Positions 1 to 9,777 are shown, counted from the first letter of the stretch. The stretch is 64,000 nt of DNA from Pseudoalteromonas galatheae (GCF_005886105.2 NZ_PNCO02000001.1:3427501-3491500); one strand, 5' to 3'. The notes: generated by a model from the sequence alone, not told the origin. A program made the numbers and translations.

Positions 1-23
1 GAGATTGTACTGTGCGGGTTATG

Positions 24-56
24 AAAAAGAAAAAGCCGAGCTGTGCTCGGCTTTTT
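24..56 (-). terminator. Intrinsic terminator of the alpha operon
   Basis: Perfect 8-bp arms at 34-41 and 45-52 enclose a 3-nt loop. On the minus strand the stem is followed by a T-rich run (complement of the A-rich stretch at 24-33). It lies about 25 bp after the rplQ stop codon and so closes the operon. The T-run at 51-58 means it could also work on the plus strand. Confidence 0.85.
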
Positions 57-77
57 TTGTGTCTTTAATAAGACTAA

Positions 78-476
78 TTACTCTGCAGACTGTGCGTCTT
101 CTTGAACTTCTTCAGCCGCTGGGCGATCTAGTAGTTCAATGTAAGCCATTGGTGCATTATCACCTGTACGGAAGCCACACTTAAGAATACGAGTGTAACC
201 ACCTGGACGATCCGCGAAACGTGGACCAATCTCAGTGAACAATTTACCAACTACTTCTTTATCACGCGTGCGAGCAAACGCTAAACGACGGTTTGCTACG
301 CTGTCAGTCTTAGCCAGTGTGATTAAAGGTTCAATTACACGGCGCAGCTCTTTTGCTTTAGGCAAAGTAGTTTTGATGATTTCGTGCTTCACCAAAGAAC
401 CAGCCATGTTGCTAAACATCGCTTTGCGATGGCTGCTGTTACGGTTTAATTGACGACCACTCTTACGATGGCGCAT
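78..476 (-). CDS. rplQ: 50S ribosomal protein L17
   Basis: The 132-residue product opens with the L17 signature [19 protein letters not shown] and keeps the family core through about residue 120, with an acidic tail. L17 binds 23S rRNA in the large subunit. It is the last gene of the alpha operon, 39 bp after rpoA, the order known from Escherichia coli. The start is supported by an AGAAGG ribosome-binding site just upstream. Regulation is presumably with the rest of the operon through S4 acting at the rpsM leader (knowledge of the family, not shown at this gene). Confidence 0.97.
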   Translation of the reverse strand: MRHRKSGRQLNRNSSHRKAMFSNMAGSLVKHEIIKTTLPKAKELRRVIEPLITLAKTDSVANRRLAFARTRDKEVVGKLFTEIGPRFADRPGGYTRILKCGFRTGDNAPMAYIELLDRPAAEEVQEDAQSAE

Positions 477-515
477 GACCCTATCCTTCTAACTAAACTA
501 ATATAGTAACTTAGA

Positions 516-1502
516 TTACTCAGCCAGACTTGCAGGTGGCCAGTTTTCCAGGCGCATGCCCAGAGAAAGACCACGTGAAGCTAGCACGTCTTTAATTTCA
601 GTTAGAGACTTCTTACCAAGGTTTGGTGTTTTCAGAAGCTCAACTTCAGTACGCTGTACTAAGTCACCGATATATTGAATTTGCTCGGCTTTCAGACAGT
701 TTGCAGAACGTACAGTTAGTTCTAAGTCATCAACTGGACGAAGTAGAATCGGATCGAACTCCGGCTTCTCTTCTTTCTCTTCTGGCTCAGAAACATCACG
801 TAGGTCTACGAATGCATCTAATTGCTCAGCAAGGATTGTTGACGCACGGCGGATCGCTTCTTCAGGATCTAAAGTGCCGTTCGTTTCCATATCGATGATT
901 AGTTTATCTAAGTCTGTACGCTGCTCAACACGAGCTGACTCAACCGAGTACGCAATACGCTCAACCGGGCTGAATGATGCATCTAGCAACAAACGGCCGA
1001 TTGGGCGCTCATCGTCATCAGAGGATAAACGACTAGACGCCGGTACATAACCGCGACCACGCTCAACACGGATGCGCATGCTGATTTCGCTATTGTCAGC
1101 AGTTAAGTGACAAATAACATGCTCAGGGTTGGCGATAGTCACATCTCCGTCGTGCTGGATATCAGCCGCAGTCACAGGGCCTACACCAGACTTAGTCAGG
1201 GTAAGGAAAACTTCATCTTTACCTTCTAGAGATACCGCTAGACCTTTAAGGTTTAACAGAATTTCAATGATGTCTTCTTGTACGCCTTCTTTCGCGCTGT
1301 ACTCGTGCAATACGCCGTCAATTTCAACTTCTGTCACAGCACAACCAGGCATAGATGAAAGAAGTATACGACGTAGAGCGTTACCTAGTGTGTGGCCGAA
1401 ACCACGCTCTAGAGGCTCTAAAACTACTTTAGAACGCGTTGAGCTTACAGCGTCGATATCGACTAATCTTGGTTTTAGGAATTCGGTTACAGAACCCTGC
1501 AT
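516..1502 (-). CDS. rpoA: RNA polymerase subunit alpha
   Basis: The 328-residue protein is of normal length. Residues 1 to about 235 form the N-terminal assembly domain, with the opening [16 protein letters not shown] and the conserved [17 protein letters not shown]. After an acidic linker ([11 protein letters not shown]) comes the C-terminal domain that contacts UP elements and activators, with [17 protein letters not shown] and [13 protein letters not shown]. It sits between rpsD and rplQ as in other gammaproteobacteria. A GAGGAT ribosome-binding site precedes the ATG. No anomalies were seen. Confidence 0.98.
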   Translation of the reverse strand: MQGSVTEFLKPRLVDIDAVSSTRSKVVLEPLERGFGHTLGNALRRILLSSMPGCAVTEVEIDGVLHEYSAKEGVQEDIIEILLNLKGLAVSLEGKDEVFLTLTKSGVGPVTAADIQHDGDVTIANPEHVICHLTADNSEISMRIRVERGRGYVPASSRLSSDDDERPIGRLLLDASFSPVERIAYSVESARVEQRTDLDKLIIDMETNGTLDPEEAIRRASTILAEQLDAFVDLRDVSEPEEKEEKPEFDPILLRPVDDLELTVRSANCLKAEQIQYIGDLVQRTEVELLKTPNLGKKSLTEIKDVLASRGLSLGMRLENWPPASLAE

Positions 1503-1526
1503 TTTATCCTCTCTTAACTCTTAACT

Positions 1527-2147
1527 TTACTTCGAGTAAAGTTCGACGATTAGTTGTTCGTTAATGTCCGCAGACAGATCAGAACGCTCTGGTAGACGCT
1601 TGAAAGTGCCTTCCATTTTCTTACCGTCAACTTCAATCCAAGTTGGCTTTTCACGTTGCTCAGCCAACTCTAGAGCAGCGATGATACGCGCTTGCTTTTT
1701 AGACTTCTCGCGAATTACTACTACATCTTCAGGAGTAACTACGAAAGAAGGGATATTAACAACACGACCATTAACCATAATCGCTTTGTGGCTTACTAGC
1801 TGACGCGCTTCAGCACGTGTGCTTGCAAAACCCATGCGATATACAACATTGTCTAGACGTTGCTCTAGAAGCTGTAACAAGTTTTCACCTGTGTTACCTT
1901 TAAGGCGAGCAGCTTCTTTGTAGTAGTTACGGAATTGCTTCTCTAGTACACCGTAGATACGACGAACTTTTTGCTTTTCACGTAGCTGTAAACCGTAATC
2001 AGATAGACGACCTTTACGTGCGCCGTGCTGACCAGGTGCTGTTTCTAGTTTACACTTAGAGTCAATTGCTCTTACGCCGCTTTTAAGGAACAGGTCAGTA
2101 CCTTCACGACGACTCAGCTTGAGCTTAGGGCCCAAATATCTTGCCAT
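1527..2147 (-). CDS. rpsD: 30S ribosomal protein S4
   Basis: The 206 residues match S4 along the whole length: [19 protein letters not shown] at the start, the N-terminal domain to about residue 95, then the S4 RNA-binding domain ([20 protein letters not shown]). S4 is a primary 16S rRNA binder and, in E. coli, the translational repressor of this operon through the rpsM leader. A matching leader structure is visible at about 2926-3003, so the autoregulatory loop is probably conserved here (inference). A GAGAAAG-type ribosome-binding site precedes the ATG. Confidence 0.98.
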   Translation of the reverse strand: MARYLGPKLKLSRREGTDLFLKSGVRAIDSKCKLETAPGQHGARKGRLSDYGLQLREKQKVRRIYGVLEKQFRNYYKEAARLKGNTGENLLQLLEQRLDNVVYRMGFASTRAEARQLVSHKAIMVNGRVVNIPSFVVTPEDVVVIREKSKKQARIIAALELAEQREKPTWIEVDGKKMEGTFKRLPERSDLSADINEQLIVELYSK

Positions 2148-2168
2148 GTTCTTTCTCCTAACCTATTG

Positions 2169-2555
2169 TTATACGCGACGTTTCTTCGGTGGACGACAAC
2201 CATTGTGTGGAATTGGCGTCACGTCAGTGATGTTAGTGATACGGTAACCAGCAGCATTCAATGCACGAACAGCAGACTCACGGCCTGGACCTGGACCTTT
2301 GATGAATACTTCTAGGTTCTTAAGACCGTACTCTTGTGCAGCAACACCTGCACGCTCCGCAGCAACCTGTGCAGCGAATGGAGTAGACTTACGAGAACCA
2401 CGGAAACCTGAACCACCTGCAGTCGCCCAAGAAAGAGCATTGCCTTGACGGTCAGTGATGGTCACAATCGTGTTGTTGAAAGATGCATGAACGTGAGCCA
2501 TGCCGTCAACAACCTGCTTTTTGACCTTTTTACGACGAATTGGTGCTTTTGCCAT
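2169..2555 (-). CDS. rpsK: 30S ribosomal protein S11
   Basis: The 128-residue product carries the S11 hallmarks: [19 protein letters not shown], the [14 protein letters not shown] loop, and the C-terminal [17 protein letters not shown]11 forms part of the platform of the small subunit near the E site. It lies between rpsM (13-bp gap) and rpsD (21-bp gap) in the alpha operon. Length and ends match the family, and nothing is unusual. Confidence 0.98.
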   Translation of the reverse strand: MAKAPIRRKKVKKQVVDGMAHVHASFNNTIVTITDRQGNALSWATAGGSGFRGSRKSTPFAAQVAAERAGVAAQEYGLKNLEVFIKGPGPGRESAVRALNAAGYRITNITDVTPIPHNGCRPPKKRRV

Positions 2556-2568
2556 AACTTACCCCACC

Positions 2569-2925
2569 TTATTTCTTGATAGGCTTGCGAGGACCCTTAC
2601 GAGTACGCGCGTTAGTCTTAGTACGCTGACCACGTAGTGGTAGCGAACGACGGTGACGTAAGCCACGGAAACAACCAAGGTCCATAAGACGCTTGATGTT
2701 TAGTGTAACTTCACGACGAAGATCACCTTCAACAGTGTACTTGCCAACTTCTTCACGAAGGATGTCAAGTGTTTCGTCATTTAGCTCGCCGATTTTAGTA
2801 GTTTCAGCGATACCTGTCGCAGCTAAGATCGCCTTAGCGCGAGTTTTACCTACACCATAGATGCTTGTTAAACCGATAACAGCATGCTTATGATCAGGAA
2901 CGTTAATGCCTGCGATACGGGCCAC
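2569..2925 (-). CDS. rpsM: 30S ribosomal protein S13, GTG start
   Basis: The product read from the GTG at 2925-2923 is 118 residues, the standard S13 length, beginning (M)[15 protein letters not shown] and ending [12 protein letters not shown]. An in-frame ATG lies two codons upstream (2931-2929). The AGGAG sequence is 8 nt from the GTG but only 2 nt from that ATG, so I prefer the GTG. E. coli rpsM also starts with GTG in the same context. S13 sits in the head of the small subunit and contacts tRNA. It is the first gene of the alpha operon and its start is embedded in the S4-binding leader. Confidence 0.96.
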   Translation of the reverse strand: MARIAGINVPDHKHAVIGLTSIYGVGKTRAKAILAATGIAETTKIGELNDETLDILREEVGKYTVEGDLRREVTLNIKRLMDLGCFRGLRHRRSLPLRGQRTKTNARTRKGPRKPIKK

Positions 2926-3003
2926 TAACATATCTCCTATAAATAAACTTGATTATCATCTTGCTGGAAAGCCCGTATAGGATACCCAACCGACATTCAA
3001 GTT
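2926..3003 (-). promoter_or_regulatory. Alpha-operon leader (S4 repressor-binding type)
   Basis: The minus strand just upstream of rpsM reads GGGTATCCTATACGGGCTTT followed by CCAGCA. It aligns with the E. coli alpha-operon leader, in which GUAUCCU, ACGGGCUUU and CAGCA take part in the S4-binding pseudoknot that also holds the rpsM ribosome-binding site. The position relative to the AGGAG and GTG start is the same. The call rests on remembered family sequence and not on a covariance search. Confidence 0.75.
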
Positions 3004-3016
3004 TTACCAAAGAAAC

Positions 3017-3040
3017 AGGCTAAGTAAAGTTACTCAGCCT
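3017..3040 (-). terminator. Hairpin between rpmJ and rpsM (spc-operon terminator or attenuator)
   Basis: Eleven-base arms (AGGCTGAGTAA and TTACTTAGCCT on the minus strand, one G-U pair) are followed by TGTTTCTTT, a weak T-run. It lies 17 bp after the rpmJ stop, the place where E. coli has a comparable hairpin. It probably reduces read-through from spc into alpha or marks a processing site. Confidence 0.6.
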
Positions 3041-3056
3041 GCACGACTTAATTTGC

Positions 3057-3170
3057 TTAGCCTTGCCTTTGCTTGTGCTTTGGCTCACTGCAGATCACAC
3101 GTACAACACCTGCACGCTTGATTACTTTGCAGTTACGGCAAATTTTCTTAACGGAAGCACGTACTTTCAT
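3057..3170 (-). CDS. rpmJ: 50S ribosomal protein L36
   Basis: This 37-codon gene reads [14 protein letters not shown], continues through a second pair of zinc ligands (Cys and His in [10 protein letters not shown]) and ends RQG. The four ligands of the C+ form of L36 (CxxC, C, H) are all present, so this is the zinc-binding version. It follows secY by 22 bp and is the last gene of the spc operon. Length and sequence match the family exactly. Confidence 0.96.
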   Translation of the reverse strand: MKVRASVKKICRNCKVIKRAGVVRVICSEPKHKQRQG

Positions 3171-3192
3171 TACTCAACTCCGTAAACTGACC

Positions 3193-4521
3193 TTAACGGC
3201 CGTAGCCTTTAAGGTTCGCTTTTTTCAGCACAGAATCATATTGATGTGACATCATATGAGTCTGTACTTGTGCCATAAAGTCCATGATGACAACAACGAT
3301 AATCAGAATCGATGTACCGCCGAAGTAGAATGGCGTTTGCCATGCCATAGTCATAAACTCGGGCACCAGACAGATAAAGGTTATATACAAAGCACCTGCC
3401 AATGTCAGGCGTGTCATCACTTTATCAATGTATTTAGATGTCTGCTCACCTGGACGAATGCCTGGAATAAAAGCGCCAGATTTTTTCAGGTTATCTGCTG
3501 TCTCACGCGGGTTAAATACCAACGCAGTATAGAAGAAGCAGAAGAAGATAATAGCCGCAGCTAATACCATCGCATACAGTGGTTGACCTGGAGTCAATAC
3601 TGCTGAGATAGCTTGTAGCACATCAGCGACCGGACCTTCACCTTGGCCAAACCAGCTTGCTATTGTACCAGGGAACAAAATGATACTGCTAGCAAAGATT
3701 GGTGGAATAACACCCGCCATGTTAACTTTTAGTGGTAAGTGCGTGCTTTGAGCAGCAAATACCTGACGACCTTGTTGACGCTTCGCATAGTTTACAACGA
3801 TACGACGTTGACCACGTTCGAAGAACACAACTAGGTAAGTTACAGCGAATACGATTACCGCAATCAATAACAATGCTAAAATATGCAGATCACCTTGGCG
3901 CGCCATTTCTGCTGTCGAACCAATTGCAGACGGCAGGTTAGCTACAATACCAACAAATATTAGAACTGAGATACCGTTACCGATACCACGCTCAGTGATT
4001 TGTTCGCCCAACCACATAAGGAACATCGTTCCCGTGACTAAGCTCACTACAGCTGTGAAATAGAAGCCGAAGCCTGGATTCACAACTAGGCCTTCCATCA
4101 TATTAGGTAGACCAGTAGCGATACCTATCGATTGGAATGTAGCAAGCACAAGCGTACCATAACGCGTATACTGGCTGATTTTCTTACGCCCTTGCTCACC
4201 TTCTTTCTTAAGCTCTATCATCGCAGGATGTATGTGCGTTAATAGCTGCATAATAATCGAAGCCGAGATGTACGGCATAATACCTAGCGCCAATACCGAT
4301 GCACGCTCAAGCGCACCACCGCTGAACATGTTGAACATCTCAACAATGGTGCCCTTTTGTTGCTCGAAGAATTCGGCAAGTACAGCGGCGTCAATCCCAG
4401 GGATTGGCACAAAAGAGCCCAGACGGTAAATAATGATAGCACCCAATACGAATAGTAATCGGCGCTTCAGTTCCGCAAGCCCACTTTGTGCACTTTGCAT
4501 ATCTTGACCTGGTTTAGCCAT
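3193..4521 (-). CDS. secY: Protein translocase subunit SecY
   Basis: The 442-residue protein has ten predicted membrane segments. The opening [19 protein letters not shown] is followed by [20 protein letters not shown] (segment 1) and the plug region [20 protein letters not shown]. The cytosolic loop [18 protein letters not shown], the ribosome-contact loop before segment 7, and [20 protein letters not shown] are typical. SecY is the channel of the SecYEG complex in the inner membrane. It lies between rplO and rpmJ in the spc operon, as is normal. Confidence 0.98.
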   Translation of the reverse strand: MAKPGQDMQSAQSGLAELKRRLLFVLGAIIIYRLGSFVPIPGIDAAVLAEFFEQQKGTIVEMFNMFSGGALERASVLALGIMPYISASIIMQLLTHIHPAMIELKKEGEQGRKKISQYTRYGTLVLATFQSIGIATGLPNMMEGLVVNPGFGFYFTAVVSLVTGTMFLMWLGEQITERGIGNGISVLIFVGIVANLPSAIGSTAEMARQGDLHILALLLIAVIVFAVTYLVVFFERGQRRIVVNYAKRQQGRQVFAAQSTHLPLKVNMAGVIPPIFASSIILFPGTIASWFGQGEGPVADVLQAISAVLTPGQPLYAMVLAAAIIFFCFFYTALVFNPRETADNLKKSGAFIPGIRPGEQTSKYIDKVMTRLTLAGALYITFICLVPEFMTMAWQTPFYFGGTSILIIVVVIMDFMAQVQTHMMSHQYDSVLKKANLKGYGR

Positions 4522-4532
4522 AGCGTACTTCC

Positions 4533-4967
4533 TTAGTCTTCTACCTTGCCTCCGGCAGCTTCGATAGCTTCGCGTGCACCTTTAGACACTTTCATGCCTT
4601 TAACAGTAACAGCGCGTGAAACTTCGCCAGATTTTACAACTTTTACGAACTGGATGTTCTTTTTAACGATACCAGCTGCCTGTAACGCGTTTAGATCTAC
4701 CACATCGCCTTCAACTTTAACGATTTCGAATAGATTCACTTCTTTAGACACAAGAGACTTGCGTGAAGTGAAACCAAACTTAGGTAGACGACGTTGCATA
4801 GGCATTTGACCGCCTTCGAAACCAACGCGTACTTTACCGCCAGAGCGTGATTTTTGACCTTTGTGACCACGGCCACCAGTCTTACCAAGACCAGAACCGA
4901 TACCACGGCCAACACGCTTACCAGCTGTTTTTGAACCTGCAGCAGGTGAAAGTGTATTCAAGTTCAT
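4533..4967 (-). CDS. rplO: 50S ribosomal protein L15
   Basis: I start at the ATG at 4967-4965 ([18 protein letters not shown]), which matches the family N-terminus, giving 144 residues. An ATG five codons upstream lies inside rpmD and would add a non-conserved extension. GAGGGG sits 7 nt before the chosen start. Family features are the glycine-rich [20 protein letters not shown] and the C-terminal [13 protein letters not shown]. The start is only 4 bp after the rpmD stop, so translation is probably coupled. Confidence 0.96.
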   Translation of the reverse strand: MNLNTLSPAAGSKTAGKRVGRGIGSGLGKTGGRGHKGQKSRSGGKVRVGFEGGQMPMQRRLPKFGFTSRKSLVSKEVNLFEIVKVEGDVVDLNALQAAGIVKKNIQFVKVVKSGEVSRAVTVKGMKVSKGAREAIEAAGGKVED

Positions 4968-4971
4968 CGAA

Positions 4972-5151
4972 TTACCCCTCAACCTTAACCATGTAAGAAA
5001 CTTGGTTGATCATACCGCGAACTGCTGGCGTATCTTCTAGCTCAACAGTGTGATTGATACGACGTAAACCAAGGCCACGTAATGTAGCTTTATGCTTCGG
5101 TAAACGACCGATTGAGCTACGTACTTGAGTTACTTTTACTGTGTTTGCCAT
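4972..5151 (-). CDS. rpmD: 50S ribosomal protein L30
   Basis: The 59-residue product begins [20 protein letters not shown] and ends MVKVEG, with the family core [20 protein letters not shown]. The length equals that of E. coli L30. It starts 6 bp after the rpsE stop and ends 4 bp before rplO, consistent with tightly coupled translation in the spc operon. Confidence 0.96.
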   Translation of the reverse strand: MANTVKVTQVRSSIGRLPKHKATLRGLGLRRINHTVELEDTPAVRGMINQVSYMVKVEG

Positions 5152-5157
5152 GGTGTC

Positions 5158-5664
5158 TTACCCCAAGATTTCGTCAACGCTAAGACCACGCTTCGCAGCA
5201 ATACCTTCTGGAGAATTCATATTCTCTAGCGCTGCGATAGTTGCGCGAACGATGTTGATCGGGTTAGTTGAACCGTATGCTTTAGATAGTACGTTCTGTA
5301 CACCAGTTACTTCTAGTACTGCACGCATCGCACCACCTGCGATGATACCTGTACCTTCAGATGCTGGCTGCATGTATACTTTAGAACCCGCGTGGCGACC
5401 CTTGATTGGGTGCTGTAGCGTGTTACCTTTTAGTTCAACAGTGATCATGTTGCGACGTGCTTTTTCCATTGCTTTTTGAATAGCAGCAGGAACTTCACGT
5501 GCTTTACCATAACCAAAACCTACTTTACCAGCGCCATCACCAACTACTGTTAGTGCAGTGAAGCTAAAGATACGACCACCTTTAACCACTTTAGACACAC
5601 GGTTTACCGCGATTAGCTTTTCAGCCAATTCAGGCTGTTGTGCTTTTGCTTCTACGTTAGCCAT
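5158..5664 (-). CDS. rpsE: 30S ribosomal protein S5
   Basis: The 168-residue protein contains the double-stranded RNA-binding S5 domain ([19 protein letters not shown], then [20 protein letters not shown]) and the C-terminal domain with [16 protein letters not shown]5 helps decoding fidelity near the mRNA entry. It stands between rplR (9-bp gap) and rpmD (6-bp gap). Length and gene order are typical. Confidence 0.98.
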   Translation of the reverse strand: MANVEAKAQQPELAEKLIAVNRVSKVVKGGRIFSFTALTVVGDGAGKVGFGYGKAREVPAAIQKAMEKARRNMITVELKGNTLQHPIKGRHAGSKVYMQPASEGTGIIAGGAMRAVLEVTGVQNVLSKAYGSTNPINIVRATIAALENMNSPEGIAAKRGLSVDEILG

Positions 5665-5673
5665 TGTCTACTC

Positions 5674-6024
5674 CTAGAATTGCAGACCGGCTTCGCGCGC
5701 AGCATCAGCTAGCGCCTTCACACGGCCGTGATATTTAAAGCCACTGCGATCAAAAGCGATTTTTTCAACGCCTTTGTCAGCTACGCGCTCAGCGATTGCT
5801 TTACCAACTGCTTGAGCCGCTTCGATGTTGCCTGTGCCTTTAACTGTTTCAACAATTGCTTTTTCAACAGTAGAAGCAGCAGCCAGTACATTACCCTCAG
5901 CATTGATTACTTGAGCGTAAATGTGACGTGGCGTGCGGTGGATAACAAGACGTGTTGTGCCTTGTTCGATAATATTTCTACGAGTGCGCTTAGCACGACG
6001 TAGACGAGCTGTTTTCTTATCCAT
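5674..6024 (-). CDS. rplR: 50S ribosomal protein L18
   Basis: The 116-residue product opens [18 protein letters not shown] and ends [20 protein letters not shown] plus F, both diagnostic of L18, a 5S rRNA-binding protein of the central protuberance. It lies 9 bp downstream of rplF. The basic N-terminal tail and the length match the family. Confidence 0.97.
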   Translation of the reverse strand: MDKKTARLRRAKRTRRNIIEQGTTRLVIHRTPRHIYAQVINAEGNVLAAASTVEKAIVETVKGTGNIEAAQAVGKAIAERVADKGVEKIAFDRSGFKYHGRVKALADAAREAGLQF

Positions 6025-6033
6025 CGTCTTACC

Positions 6034-6564
6034 TTACTTCTTCTTAGCCTCTTTACGACGCACGTGCTCATCAGCATAACGTACACCTTTACCTTTATAA
6101 GGCTCTGGTTCACGGTATGAGCGGATGTTAGCAGCTGTTTGACCAACTAACTGCTTGTCTGCGCCTTTAACAACAATTTCAGTCTGGCTTGGAGCTTCGA
6201 TAGTGATACCTGTTGGGATCTCGAAGTTCACTGGGTGAGAAAAGCCAAGGGTTAAATCTAATGTATTACCCTTAACTGCCGCACGGTAACCAACACCTAC
6301 TAGCTGTAGTTTCTTCTCATAACCATCGTTAACACCAACAATCATGTTGTTGATTAGCGCGCGTGCAGTACCAGCTTGAGCCCAAGCATTAGCAACTTCA
6401 CGAGGAGCTGTAGTGATAACGTTGTCGTTTAGTGAAACTTCAACCGCATCGTTGATTGTGCGAGTTAATTCACCGTTCTTGCCTTTAACTTTGATGTCCT
6501 GGCCGTTAATTGTAACTTCAACACCGGCAGGAACATTGATTGGAGCCTTCGCTATACGAGACAT
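6034..6564 (-). CDS. rplF: 50S ribosomal protein L6
   Basis: The 176 residues start [20 protein letters not shown] and carry the two repeated L6 folds. The second contains the conserved region [19 protein letters not shown] and [14 protein letters not shown] at the end. L6 lies near the factor-binding site of the large subunit. Neighbours are rpsH (13-bp gap) and rplR (9-bp gap), as expected for spc. Confidence 0.97.
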   Translation of the reverse strand: MSRIAKAPINVPAGVEVTINGQDIKVKGKNGELTRTINDAVEVSLNDNVITTAPREVANAWAQAGTARALINNMIVGVNDGYEKKLQLVGVGYRAAVKGNTLDLTLGFSHPVNFEIPTGITIEAPSQTEIVVKGADKQLVGQTAANIRSYREPEPYKGKGVRYADEHVRRKEAKKK

Positions 6565-6577
6565 AGTTCCCCTCCGA

Positions 6578-6970
6578 TTAAGCTACAAAGCCAATGATTT
6601 CACCACCAACGCCAGCGGTACGCGCAGCGCGGTCTGTCATCAGGCCTTTAGAAGTTGATACGATAGCGATACCTAGACCACCCATTACCTTAGGTAATTC
6701 GTCACGTCTCTTATAGATACGTAGACCAGGGCGGCTAACACGCTGGATGTTTTCGATTACAGCTTTGCCTTCGAAGTACTTAAGTTCGATAGTCAATTCT
6801 GCTTTTACGTCACCAGATACTGCGAAGTCAGTGATATAACCTTCGTCTTTAAGTACCTTAGCTACAGCTACTTTCAGCTTTGAAGTTGGCATTGAAACAG
6901 ATACCTTCTTCGCAGACTGACCGTTACGGATACGTGTGAACAAATCCGCAATTGGATCTTGCAAGCTCAT
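6578..6970 (-). CDS. rpsH: 30S ribosomal protein S8
   Basis: The 130-residue protein begins [18 protein letters not shown] and ends with [10 protein letters not shown], with the conserved [20 protein letters not shown] loop. S8 binds helix 21 of 16S rRNA. In E. coli it represses the spc operon by binding a mimic of that helix near the rplE start. I did not model that site here. Gene order and length are normal. Confidence 0.97.
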   Translation of the reverse strand: MSLQDPIADLFTRIRNGQSAKKVSVSMPTSKLKVAVAKVLKDEGYITDFAVSGDVKAELTIELKYFEGKAVIENIQRVSRPGLRIYKRRDELPKVMGGLGIAIVSTSKGLMTDRAARTAGVGGEIIGFVA

Positions 6971-6990
6971 GTCTTACTCCCGTGATTCTA

Positions 6991-7296
6991 TTACCAGCTA
7001 GCCTTTTTAAGGCCAGGAATTTCACCGCGCATCGCTGCTTCGCGAACTTTGATACGGCTTAAGCCGAACTTGCGAAGATAACCATGAGGGCGGCCCGTGA
7101 TGTTACAACGATTACGTTGACGTGAAGGGCTAGAATCGCGTGGTAAAGACTGTAGCTTTAACACTGCATCCCAACGCTCATCATCAGATGCATTAACATC
7201 GCTGATGATAGCTTTTAACGCAGCACGCTTTTCAGCATACTGAGCAACTAATTTAGCACGTTTTACGTCACGTGCTTTCATTGAATTCTTTGCCAT
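6991..7296 (-). CDS. rpsN: 30S ribosomal protein S14
   Basis: The 101-residue form lacks the CxxC zinc pairs of the short S14 type, so it is the C-minus version used by most gammaproteobacteria. It starts [20 protein letters not shown] and has the family core [19 protein letters not shown] and the end [11 protein letters not shown]. It sits between rplE (10-bp gap) and rpsH (20-bp gap). Confidence 0.97.
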   Translation of the reverse strand: MAKNSMKARDVKRAKLVAQYAEKRAALKAIISDVNASDDERWDAVLKLQSLPRDSSPSRQRNRCNITGRPHGYLRKFGLSRIKVREAAMRGEIPGLKKASW

Positions 7297-7306
7297 AACC
7301 CTACCC

Positions 7307-7846
7307 TTACTTTTTGAATGGGAAGTTGAACGCTTCTAACAACGCACGGCCTTCGTCATCTGTTTTCGCAGAAGTAGTGATTGTGATATCCATACCGCGA
7401 ACGCGGTCTACTTTATCATAATCAATTTCTGGGAAGATGATTTGTTCACGTACGCCCATAGAGTAGTTACCGCGACCGTCAAAAGACTTTGCGCTAACAC
7501 CGCGGAAGTCACGAATACGTGGCATCGCGATAGAGACTAAACGCTCTAGGAAATCCCACATACGCTCGCCGCGTAGGGTTACTTTACAGCCAATTGGGTA
7601 ACCTTCACGGATCTTAAAGCCAGCAACTGATTTGCGTGCTTTAGTCACTAGAGGCTTCTGACCAGAGATTGATTCTAGGTCTGCTACTGCGTTTTCTAGA
7701 ATTTTCTTGTCAGCTAGGGCTTCGCCCACACCCATGTTAAGTGTGATCTTTTCGATCTGAGGGACTTGCATGACAGAGCTGTAACCGAACTTCTCTTGAA
7801 GCTCTTTTACCACTTTGTCTTTGTACACTTCATGCAGTTTCGCCAT
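7307..7846 (-). CDS. rplE: 50S ribosomal protein L5
   Basis: The 179 residues start [20 protein letters not shown] and keep the L5 motifs [30 protein letters not shown] and [17 protein letters not shown]5 binds 5S rRNA and the P-site tRNA. It lies 15 bp after rplX. The region around its start is where S8 represses translation in E. coli; the site was not tested here. Confidence 0.97.
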   Translation of the reverse strand: MAKLHEVYKDKVVKELQEKFGYSSVMQVPQIEKITLNMGVGEALADKKILENAVADLESISGQKPLVTKARKSVAGFKIREGYPIGCKVTLRGERMWDFLERLVSIAMPRIRDFRGVSAKSFDGRGNYSMGVREQIIFPEIDYDKVDRVRGMDITITTSAKTDDEGRALLEAFNFPFKK

Positions 7847-7861
7847 CGTCTACTCCAACTA

Positions 7862-8176
7862 TTAAATAGTTTTACCGGTAGACTTGAAGAAACGGACTTT
7901 TTTACCGTCTTCAAATCTAAAACCTACACGATCCGCTTTGCCAGTTTCGGCATTGAAAATCGCTACGTTTGATACGTCGACTGACGCTTCTTTCTCAACA
8001 ACACCGCCAGCTTGCTGTAGTTGTGGTACAGGCTTCTGGTGTTTCTTGATGATGTTAACGCCTTCAACAAATACTCGGCCAGTTTCAGTAACAACTGAAA
8101 GCACTTTACCGCGCTTACCTTTGTCTTTACCGGCTAGTACGATTACTTCGTCATCACGACGGATTTTTGCTGCCAT
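7862..8176 (-). CDS. rplX: 50S ribosomal protein L24
   Basis: The 104-residue product has the KOW motif near the N-terminus ([19 protein letters not shown]) and the family stretch [21 protein letters not shown]24 is an early assembly protein of the large subunit. It follows rplN by 10 bp. Length and order are standard. Confidence 0.97.
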   Translation of the reverse strand: MAAKIRRDDEVIVLAGKDKGKRGKVLSVVTETGRVFVEGVNIIKKHQKPVPQLQQAGGVVEKEASVDVSNVAIFNAETGKADRVGFRFEDGKKVRFFKSTGKTI

Positions 8177-8186
8177 GATCGACTCC

Positions 8187-8555
8187 TTATAGTACTTCTG
8201 GTGCTAGTGAAACGATCTTCATGAACTTTTCAGTACGAAGTTCACGAGTCACAGGGCCGAAGATACGAGTACCAATAGGCTGTAAGTTATCATTTAAGAT
8301 AACAGCCGCATTGCTATCGAAACGGATTAAAGAGCCGTCTGGACGACGTACGCCTTTTTTAGTACGCACTACTACTGCGTTTTTAACATCACCTTTCTTC
8401 ACTTTGCCGCGAGGAATCGCTTCTTTAACAGAAACTTTAATGATGTCGCCAACCGCTGCGTAGCGACGGTGCGAACCACCAAGGACTTTTATACACTGCA
8501 CTTTGCGAGCGCCGCTGTTATCAGCAACGTCCAGCTGAGTTTGCATTTGGATCAT
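8187..8555 (-). CDS. rplN: 50S ribosomal protein L14
   Basis: The 122 residues open [20 protein letters not shown] and contain [19 protein letters not shown] and [20 protein letters not shown], all typical of L14. A GGAGGT site lies 7 nt before the ATG. It is the first gene of the operon here: upstream there is no rpsQ or rpmC but about 380 bp of non-coding DNA with a promoter, so the usual S10-spc junction is missing. Confidence 0.97.
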   Translation of the reverse strand: MIQMQTQLDVADNSGARKVQCIKVLGGSHRRYAAVGDIIKVSVKEAIPRGKVKKGDVKNAVVVRTKKGVRRPDGSLIRFDSNAAVILNDNLQPIGTRIFGPVTRELRTEKFMKIVSLAPEVL

Positions 8556-8655
8556 CTTAATGACCTCCGGTGTAGTTACAACTCGCCTAGATTTCGTTCA
8601 AAATCAAGGCATTTAGGTTAAATTCCACTCAAAAAACTGTGATTATGTCTTTCAA

Positions 8656-8695
8656 GGGCGGGCAATTGTACCAGCAATGTCGCATCAAAGATAGT
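8656..8695 (-). promoter_or_regulatory. Putative spc-operon promoter (extended -10)
   Basis: The minus strand has TGGTACAAT with the -10 hexamer at 8670-8665 and the TG element next to it. The -35 region is poor, as is common for extended -10 promoters. Just downstream comes a G+C-rich discriminator (TGCCCGCCC), the type linked to ppGpp control of ribosomal promoters in enterobacteria. It is about 100 bp upstream of rplN. Predicted by eye only. Confidence 0.55.
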
Positions 8696-8699
8696 TCAA

Positions 8700-8910
8700 T
8701 TTTTAATTAATTTAACGCGTTAACATGACGTACCAATTACAGTTTGGGGATATGGCGGCAAGTAATCGACAATTCAACCACTTGCGCATATATTGAACAA
8801 ATTTAACAGCGGAAATTTTGTTTCGATTATTATTTACTCAGATGCTTTGAGTAAAAACATCTCGAATTTTATATCTGAGAAACTCAAAATTTAATCAAAA
8901 ACGATATTTA
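8700..8910. other. A+T-rich intergenic stretch without a recognised gene
   Basis: Between the spc promoter and the deacetylase terminator there is an A+T-rich stretch with no credible coding frame on either strand, no RNA-gene fold that I recognise and no remnant of rpsQ or rpmC. It includes short A+T palindromes such as TTAATTAA. It might hold upstream promoter elements for the ribosomal operon. Confidence 0.5.
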
Positions 8911-8937
8911 AAGAAAATAGTCGAGATAAATCTCGAC
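8911..8937 (-). terminator. Terminator after the deacetylase gene
   Basis: Eight-base perfect arms at 8920-8927 and 8930-8937, directly abutting the stop codon, are followed on the minus strand by TATTTTCTTT. The spacer is two bases, so the real loop probably opens one or two pairs. It fits an intrinsic terminator for the single gene upstream of it. Confidence 0.65.
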
Positions 8938-9777
8938 CTACGGCTCTCTTTTGCTTTTGATGTAATCACCCACATTGCTTACGGTGTCTAGCCAATAACC
9001 ATTTTTAGGGTCCTGTAAATAAGGAATAAGCTGGTCTAACATTTTGGTATCGACGGTGTACATGCCTTTTTCACCCACTTCATGTCCAGCAAGGATGATC
9101 CAACTGTTATTTGCCCTAAGATGCTCCAGCAGCCCTTTTAGTTCTTCAAAGCTAACGCCGTCCATCCTGATTCCGGTGAGTTGCGCAAAGTCAGTATAAG
9201 TTGGGTGGTTAGCGGTTTCATCTAACCACGTACGGCCACTGTCAAAGTGCTTCGCAATCACCGGTACATAACTTTTTACTTCAGCGCCGCGACCAACAAA
9301 GGTATTACCACAAGGGTATGCAAAGCTTCTGGGGGTTACGCCCAAATGCTTTTCAATATATTTTGTGGTGCTTACTACATCGCGTTCCATGTAGGCCAAA
9401 TCAACTTGTTCCAGCCCTTTGTCCTTTTCCCTTAGCCAGGCAAAGTTACCCGTACATAAGTGTTCACTGGTGTGATTACCTATTTCATGCCCCTGCTTCA
9501 CCGCGGCTTGCCACAATCCGAGCTTTTCCTCCACCTGTGATGGCATAACATAAAATGTGCCTTTCACCTTATGGCGATTAAGTAACGGCACTCCCACCTC
9601 AACTTGACTTGGCCTTGCATCATCAAACGTAAGGCTTATTGCGTTACGAGCATTATTAGGATAATTAAAGGTTTGGTTGCTATCAGCCGCTATACTAGAA
9701 GTATTTACGAGCAGAGCGCTTGCCATCATGGCAGCCAAACTGAAGTGAGAAACTAAGTTAGAAGATAACTTTGCCAT
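8938..9777 (-). CDS. Secreted polysaccharide deacetylase (NodB fold)
   Basis: The 279-residue protein has a signal peptide (about residues 1-31, cleavage near SSIAAD) and one NodB domain. Motif 1 is TFDD (catalytic and metal Asp52/Asp53), motif 2 is HEIGNHTSEH (His102 and His106), motif 3 is FAYPCGN, and the late catalytic His232 lies in ILAGHEVG. It should remove N- or O-acetyl groups from a polysaccharide outside the inner membrane. The substrate cannot be told from sequence; chitin oligomers, peptidoglycan or exopolysaccharide are all possible. It stands alone with its own terminator. Confidence 0.88.
   Translation of the reverse strand: MAKLSSNLVSHFSLAAMMASALLVNTSSIAADSNQTFNYPNNARNAISLTFDDARPSQVEVGVPLLNRHKVKGTFYVMPSQVEEKLGLWQAAVKQGHEIGNHTSEHLCTGNFAWLREKDKGLEQVDLAYMERDVVSTTKYIEKHLGVTPRSFAYPCGNTFVGRGAEVKSYVPVIAKHFDSGRTWLDETANHPTYTDFAQLTGIRMDGVSFEELKGLLEHLRANNSWIILAGHEVGEKGMYTVDTKMLDQLIPYLQDPKNGYWLDTVSNVGDYIKSKREP

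Noticed and set aside
1129..1524. Plus-strand frame of 131 codons opposite rpoA
   Set aside because: It is a mirror of a highly conserved coding gene with no protein-like features.
2926..2931. ATG two codons upstream as the rpsM start
   Set aside because: Only 2 nt separate it from AGGAG; the GTG has 8 nt and gives the family N-terminus.
5907..6146. Minus-strand frame of 79 codons across the rplF-rplR junction
   Set aside because: It is out of frame with both ribosomal protein genes, has no family resemblance and is a shadow of coding sequence.
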